A stretch of DNA of 7,588 nucleotides from Streptomyces sp. NRRL WC-3549 (GTDB taxonomy: Bacteria > Actinomycetota > Actinomycetes > Streptomycetales > Streptomycetaceae), in the NCBI RefSeq assembly GCF_000721935.1, contig NZ_KL585395.1, positions 174,188 through 181,775 of the forward strand. The letters are read 5' to 3'. The stretch's first letter is position 1; each line of letters starts with the position of its first letter. Below the pieces are notes generated by a model, which did not search any database, had not been told where the DNA came from, and worked only from the letters and a program-made list of their open reading frames with translations. This document shows positions 6,557 to 7,588 of this stretch, in pieces. Position numbers and translations under genes: made by a program.

Positions 6557-6602
6557 TGTTCGGGCGGCCGTTCCTCGGTGGCGCCCGCAGAGCAGACCTC
6601 CA

Positions 6603-6608
6603 TAAAGT
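6603..6608 (+). promoter_or_regulatory. Candidate -10 element of the PAS-GAF gene
   Basis: TAAAGT ends six bases before the ATG at 6615, the spacing expected for a leaderless transcript starting at the initiation codon. There is no convincing -35. A GGGG run only two bases before ATG is too close to work well as a ribosome-binding site, which supports either leaderless translation or a different start. Confidence 0.35.
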
Positions 6609-6614
6609 GGGGCA

Positions 6615-7588
6615 ATGCGCACCGAGGACATCCTGGCCGCGACCGGGACCGGTCTGTGGAGCTGGGACAGCGCGGTGGAGACGGTCTGGCTCGACGCGGA
6701 GGCGGCCCGGCTGATGGGCATGCCCGCCGAGCCCGTCACCTGCCACGCCGACGACGTGCGCCACCGCTTCCACCCCGCGGACGTCGACGAACTCAACGGC
6801 ATCGTGAACTTCGCGGTCACCAAGGGCACCATGGCCGAGACGCGGCTGCGGGTCGTGGACGGCCGGGGCTCGGTGCTGCGGACGGTACGCAGCCGGTCGA
6901 GGCCGGTCACCGTGGAGAAGCCGGGCCCGCACCGGTTCGTCCTGCGGGGAACGCTCCAGGAGGTGACGGAACCGGCCTCGCCCGAGGCCGCCGACGCGGC
7001 CGTCACCGGGGACTGGCGGCGGTCCCGCGAGGCGTTCCTGCTGGACGCGGGGCGGGCGCTGGCCGAGGCGGGGTCCACCGCGCAGGTCCTGCGGGTCGCC
7101 GGTTCGCTCTCCATGCCCGGGTTCGCGCTGGACGGCCTCGCCGTCTTCGGCGTCTCCGGCGACCACCTGACGGTCGTCGGGCACTACGGGCACGACCCCG
7201 GCGACGAGAAGCGGTTCACGGACATGCCGCTGGAGACCGACTACCCGGCGGCCGAGGTGGTGCGGACCGGGCAGCCGATCTACCTGTCCTCACCCGAGGA
7301 GTACCGCCGCCGCTTTCCCGCCACCTGGCCCCTGGCCCGCGACTTCGGACGCCGGTCCTGGGCGTTCCTGCCGCTCATCTCCGGGGGACGGACCACAGGG
7401 GCCTGGATGGCCGGCTTCCAGCACCACGTGGTGTTCTCGCCCGACGAGCGCTCCGTGCTGTCGACCGTCTCCCGGATGCTCGCCCAGGCCCTGAACCGGG
7501 CCGGAACCGCCGAGACCGAGCGCGAGCTGTCGATCGGGCTCCAGAAGACGATGATGCCGTCCACCGGCCCCGGCGTGCCGGGGCTGAC
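6615..7588 (+). CDS. PAS-GAF sensor protein, probable SpoIIE/RsbU-type PP2C phosphatase (3' end beyond window)
   Basis: 324 residues are visible with no stop. A PAS domain (about 1-115) starts ILAATGTGLWSWD and includes the HPADVDEL segment (53-60) common in such domains, then a beta-strand region (RLRVVDGRGSVLRTVRSR). After a linker, a GAF-like domain (about 137-295) shows DGLAVFGVSGDHLTVVGHYG and the typical PLISGGRTTGAWMAGF strand pair, followed by a helix FSPDERSVLSTVSRMLAQAL. Residues about 300-324 (ERELSIGLQKTMMPSTGPGVPGL) look like the linker that directly precedes PP2C/SpoIIE phosphatase domains in actinobacterial RsbU-like proteins. The family dephosphorylates anti-anti-sigma factors in partner-switching stress or development pathways. 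The catalytic domain itself lies beyond the edge, so phosphatase activity is inferred. No signal peptide or membrane segment is seen, so it is probably cytoplasmic. Divergent from aspS with a 195-base spacer. Confidence 0.88.
   Translation, partial: MRTEDILAATGTGLWSWDSAVETVWLDAEAARLMGMPAEPVTCHADDVRHRFHPADVDELNGIVNFAVTKGTMAETRLRVVDGRGSVLRTVRSRSRPVTVEKPGPHRFVLRGTLQEVTEPASPEAADAAVTGDWRRSREAFLLDAGRALAEAGSTAQVLRVAGSLSMPGFALDGLAVFGVSGDHLTVVGHYGHDPGDEKRFTDMPLETDYPAAEVVRTGQPIYLSSPEEYRRRFPATWPLARDFGRRSWAFLPLISGGRTTGAWMAGFQHHVVFSPDERSVLSTVSRMLAQALNRAGTAETERELSIGLQKTMMPSTGPGVPGL

Noticed and set aside
4842..6605. 587-codon plus-strand reading frame opposite aspS
   Set aside because: Antisense shadow of aspS with low-complexity composition; it also runs through the aspS promoter region. 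No recognisable motif.

Overview
The window looks like core chromosome of a Streptomyces or close actinomycete. The DNA is very GC-rich with G/C at most third codon positions. It carries a two-component pair closely resembling Streptomyces CutR/CutS types, a PAS-GAF protein of the SpoIIE/RsbU phosphatase type, and stem-only terminators without a U-tract. I see no mobile element, tRNA, rRNA or CRISPR array.

Layout. A leftward two-component operon occupies 1-1792: an OmpR/CutR-type response regulator followed, with a 4-base GTGA overlap, by a membrane sensor histidine kinase cut off by the left edge. Divergent from it, metG (methionyl-tRNA synthetase) runs rightward at 1940-3544 and ends at a long near-perfect hairpin (3557-3601). 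This hairpin also serves the convergent gene at 3609-4376, a lipoprotein with an L,D-transpeptidase-like (YkuD/COG3786) domain. Upstream of that gene, aspS (aspartyl-tRNA synthetase) is also leftward at 4602-6419. A perfect 22-bp-stem hairpin follows its stop. Finally a rightward gene begins at 6615, divergent from aspS, encoding PAS and GAF domains plus the start of a SpoIIE/PP2C phosphatase module, cut off by the right edge.

How they fit together. metG and aspS are translation housekeeping genes. The other genes are signalling (two-component system, PAS-GAF phosphatase) and cell-envelope functions. They do not form one operon, because transcription units are separated by divergent promoters or by hairpins.

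Most notable observation: the hairpin after aspS contains GTTTCACGTGGAAC (4568-4581), which differs at one base from the ParB-binding parS consensus GTTTCACGTGAAAC. The stem therefore creates a second, mirrored CACGTG half-match 40 bp away. It may be a chromosome-partition site built into a transcription terminator, which would also suggest a location in the oriC-proximal region. Two rightward genes (metG and the PAS-GAF gene) have a -10-like hexamer only 6-7 bases before the start codon, suggesting leaderless mRNAs. Beyond these I found no convincing undescribed system; most of the window is ordinary core genome.
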